NCBI GenBank assembly: GCA_934477985.1 | Contig: CAKSOR010000191.1 | Span: 1 to 5,798, forward strand | Source of the DNA: an uncultured Eubacteriales bacterium | GTDB lineage: Bacteria > Bacillota > Clostridia > Oscillospirales > CAG-272 | DNA length: 5,798 nt | Direction of reading: 5' to 3' | Shown: positions 4,865 to 5,798 of the stretch, one piece after another | Position numbering within the stretch: position 1 is the first letter of the stretch | Layout: every line of letters begins with the position of its first letter | Program-made: the position numbers and the translations under genes | Notes under the pieces: generated by a model | What the model was told of the DNA's origin: nothing | The model's database searches: none | What the model saw: the letters and a program-made list of their open reading frames with translations, nothing else

Positions 4865-5798
4865 ATGAAAAAGAAACCCATCTCCCTGCTGCTTCTGATC
4901 GCGCTCACCGCGTCGCTGGCCGCCTGCGGCGACACCGGAAGCACCGATGAGACGACTTCCGGCGGCTCTTCATCCGAGACAACGACCGAACAAATCACCG
5001 AGACCGCAGTGCCGTCAAAGCTCCCCGCTGATTTCGACTGCGGAAACTACGCGCTCCGGGTCATAAAACAGAATCAGGACAAGATCGCCTGGTCGCTCCA
5101 GACCTTCGGCGTGCTTGAGGACAACGGCGAAGTTCTCAACGACACCTTCGCGAAGCGCAACCGCGAGGTCGGAGAGAAATACAATTTTACAATAGTCGAG
5201 ACTCTGACCGACTCGTCTCCGGCGCAGACAGTCCGGCAGTCGGTGCTCGCCGGAGACGACGAATACGACGTGATGCTCGCGTCCTTCAGCTCCGAGCGGA
5301 ACTCATCAGACGGGACTTATTACGATCTCTTCACGCTGCCGCACCTCGATCTTGAGCGTGACTGCTGGAATCAGTCGCTTGTCAACGACCTCGCCGTCAA
5401 CGGTTCGCTCTATTTTCTGAGCGGCGACATCATCGTCTCGGACGACGACGGACTGATGCTCAACGTCTACAACAAGCCGCTCGGAGAGGACTATAAGTTC
5501 GAGAATCTCTACGACGTTGTGCGCGAGGGTCGCTGGACATATGACTACAAGCTCGGACTTATGCGCCAGGTTTCGGACGATCTCAACGGCGACGGAATTT
5601 ACGACACAAACGATCGGCTGGGTATGCTGTACGCCGACAACGCCGCGGCGTCGCCTTATTTCGCGTCGGCTGGCGCCTACCTGTTCACAAGACTTAAGGA
5701 CAAGGCTGAGTTCACCGGCGACTCTGAGCGCGCTCACGCGATATACGAAAAGATACAGTCGATACTCAGCGACGAGACGATTGCCTACAACTGGGGCA
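4865..5798 (+). CDS. ABC-transporter solute-binding lipoprotein, 3'-truncated by the window edge
   Basis: The first 311 residues of an extracellular solute-binding protein that would be anchored to the membrane and deliver a substrate, probably a sugar or oligosaccharide, to ABC permeases. The frame has no stop before the window ends; the family is usually about 450-600 residues. Residues 1-21 form a lipoprotein signal peptide: K2-K4, a hydrophobic stretch (6-16) and lipobox L18-A19-A20-C21, with C21 the lipidation site. Residues 22-50 are a Ser/Thr/Glu-rich linker. The domain then shows LNDTFAKRNREVGEKYNF (91-108) and LAGDDEYDVML (128-138), typical of clostridial binding proteins, and an EF-hand-like loop, DLNGDGIYDTND (239-250). 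The ATG at 4865 follows AAAGGA (4851-4856). It is 34 bases after the AraC-type gene with no terminator between, so co-transcription is likely. Permease genes would be expected downstream. The substrate is unassigned. Confidence 0.88.
   Translation, partial: MKKKPISLLLLIALTASLAACGDTGSTDETTSGGSSSETTTEQITETAVPSKLPADFDCGNYALRVIKQNQDKIAWSLQTFGVLEDNGEVLNDTFAKRNREVGEKYNFTIVETLTDSSPAQTVRQSVLAGDDEYDVMLASFSSERNSSDGTYYDLFTLPHLDLERDCWNQSLVNDLAVNGSLYFLSGDIIVSDDDGLMLNVYNKPLGEDYKFENLYDVVREGRWTYDYKLGLMRQVSDDLNGDGIYDTNDRLGMLYADNAAASPYFASAGAYLFTRLKDKAEFTGDSERAHAIYEKIQSILSDETIAYNWG

Noticed and set aside
4450..4998. A 182-codon open frame on the minus strand across the AraC/lipoprotein junction
   Set aside because: It spans two well-supported + strand genes and the hairpin between them, and no promoter, ribosome site or known motif was recognised for it.
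5306..5737. A 143-codon open frame on the minus strand opposite the solute-binding protein
   Set aside because: The + strand frame here is continuous from a lipoprotein signal peptide with family motifs; the antisense product is Val/Glu-rich and unrecognised.

Overview
The window looks like a chromosomal segment of a fairly GC-rich Firmicute, most likely a gut clostridium of the Oscillospiraceae/Ruminococcaceae type. That is inferred from the gene types (rhamnose catabolism, an AraC regulator next to a lipoprotein sugar-binding protein, a small four-cysteine protein of a kind I remember from clostridial genomes), strong GGAGG-type ribosome binding sites and GC-rich codon use. The assignment is by recognition, not by a search. 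All six genes run on the + strand. No rRNA, tRNA, CRISPR array, insertion sequence, phage gene or attachment site is visible.

Region 1 (1-3565) is an L-rhamnose catabolic operon: the 3' part of rhaB (rhamnulokinase), a calcineurin-like metallophosphoesterase whose ATG overlaps the rhaB stop codon, and a complete rhaA (L-rhamnose isomerase). RhaA makes L-rhamnulose and RhaB phosphorylates it to L-rhamnulose-1-phosphate. The aldolase rhaD is not in the window. The phosphoesterase sits tightly between the two pathway genes, and its usual GNHE metal motif reads GGHE.

Region 2 (3566-3895) holds a 66-residue protein with four cysteines. It has its own promoter with perfect consensus -35 and -10 hexamers (17-bp spacer, extended -10) starting five bases after the rhaA stop codon. 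A strong intrinsic terminator (3863-3895) closes the segment. No terminator is seen between rhaA and this gene, so rha transcripts may also run through it to that terminator.

Region 3 (3896-5798) starts a second unit: an upstream region with three TGTkCG repeats 20 and 21 bp apart, a recognisable promoter, an AraC-family regulator, and the 5' part of a lipoprotein solute-binding protein that runs off the window. A 7-bp inverted repeat in the gap between these two genes places the Shine-Dalgarno sequence of the binding-protein gene in one arm of a possible hairpin. The likely picture is a regulator controlling a carbohydrate ABC importer, possibly for a rhamnose-containing glycan because of its position, but the substrate cannot be read from the sequence.

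I see no clearly new multi-gene system. The points most worth a second look are the phosphoesterase embedded in the rha operon with its altered metal motif, the four-cysteine protein behind a consensus promoter, the phased repeats upstream of the AraC gene, and the hairpin over the transporter gene's ribosome binding site.
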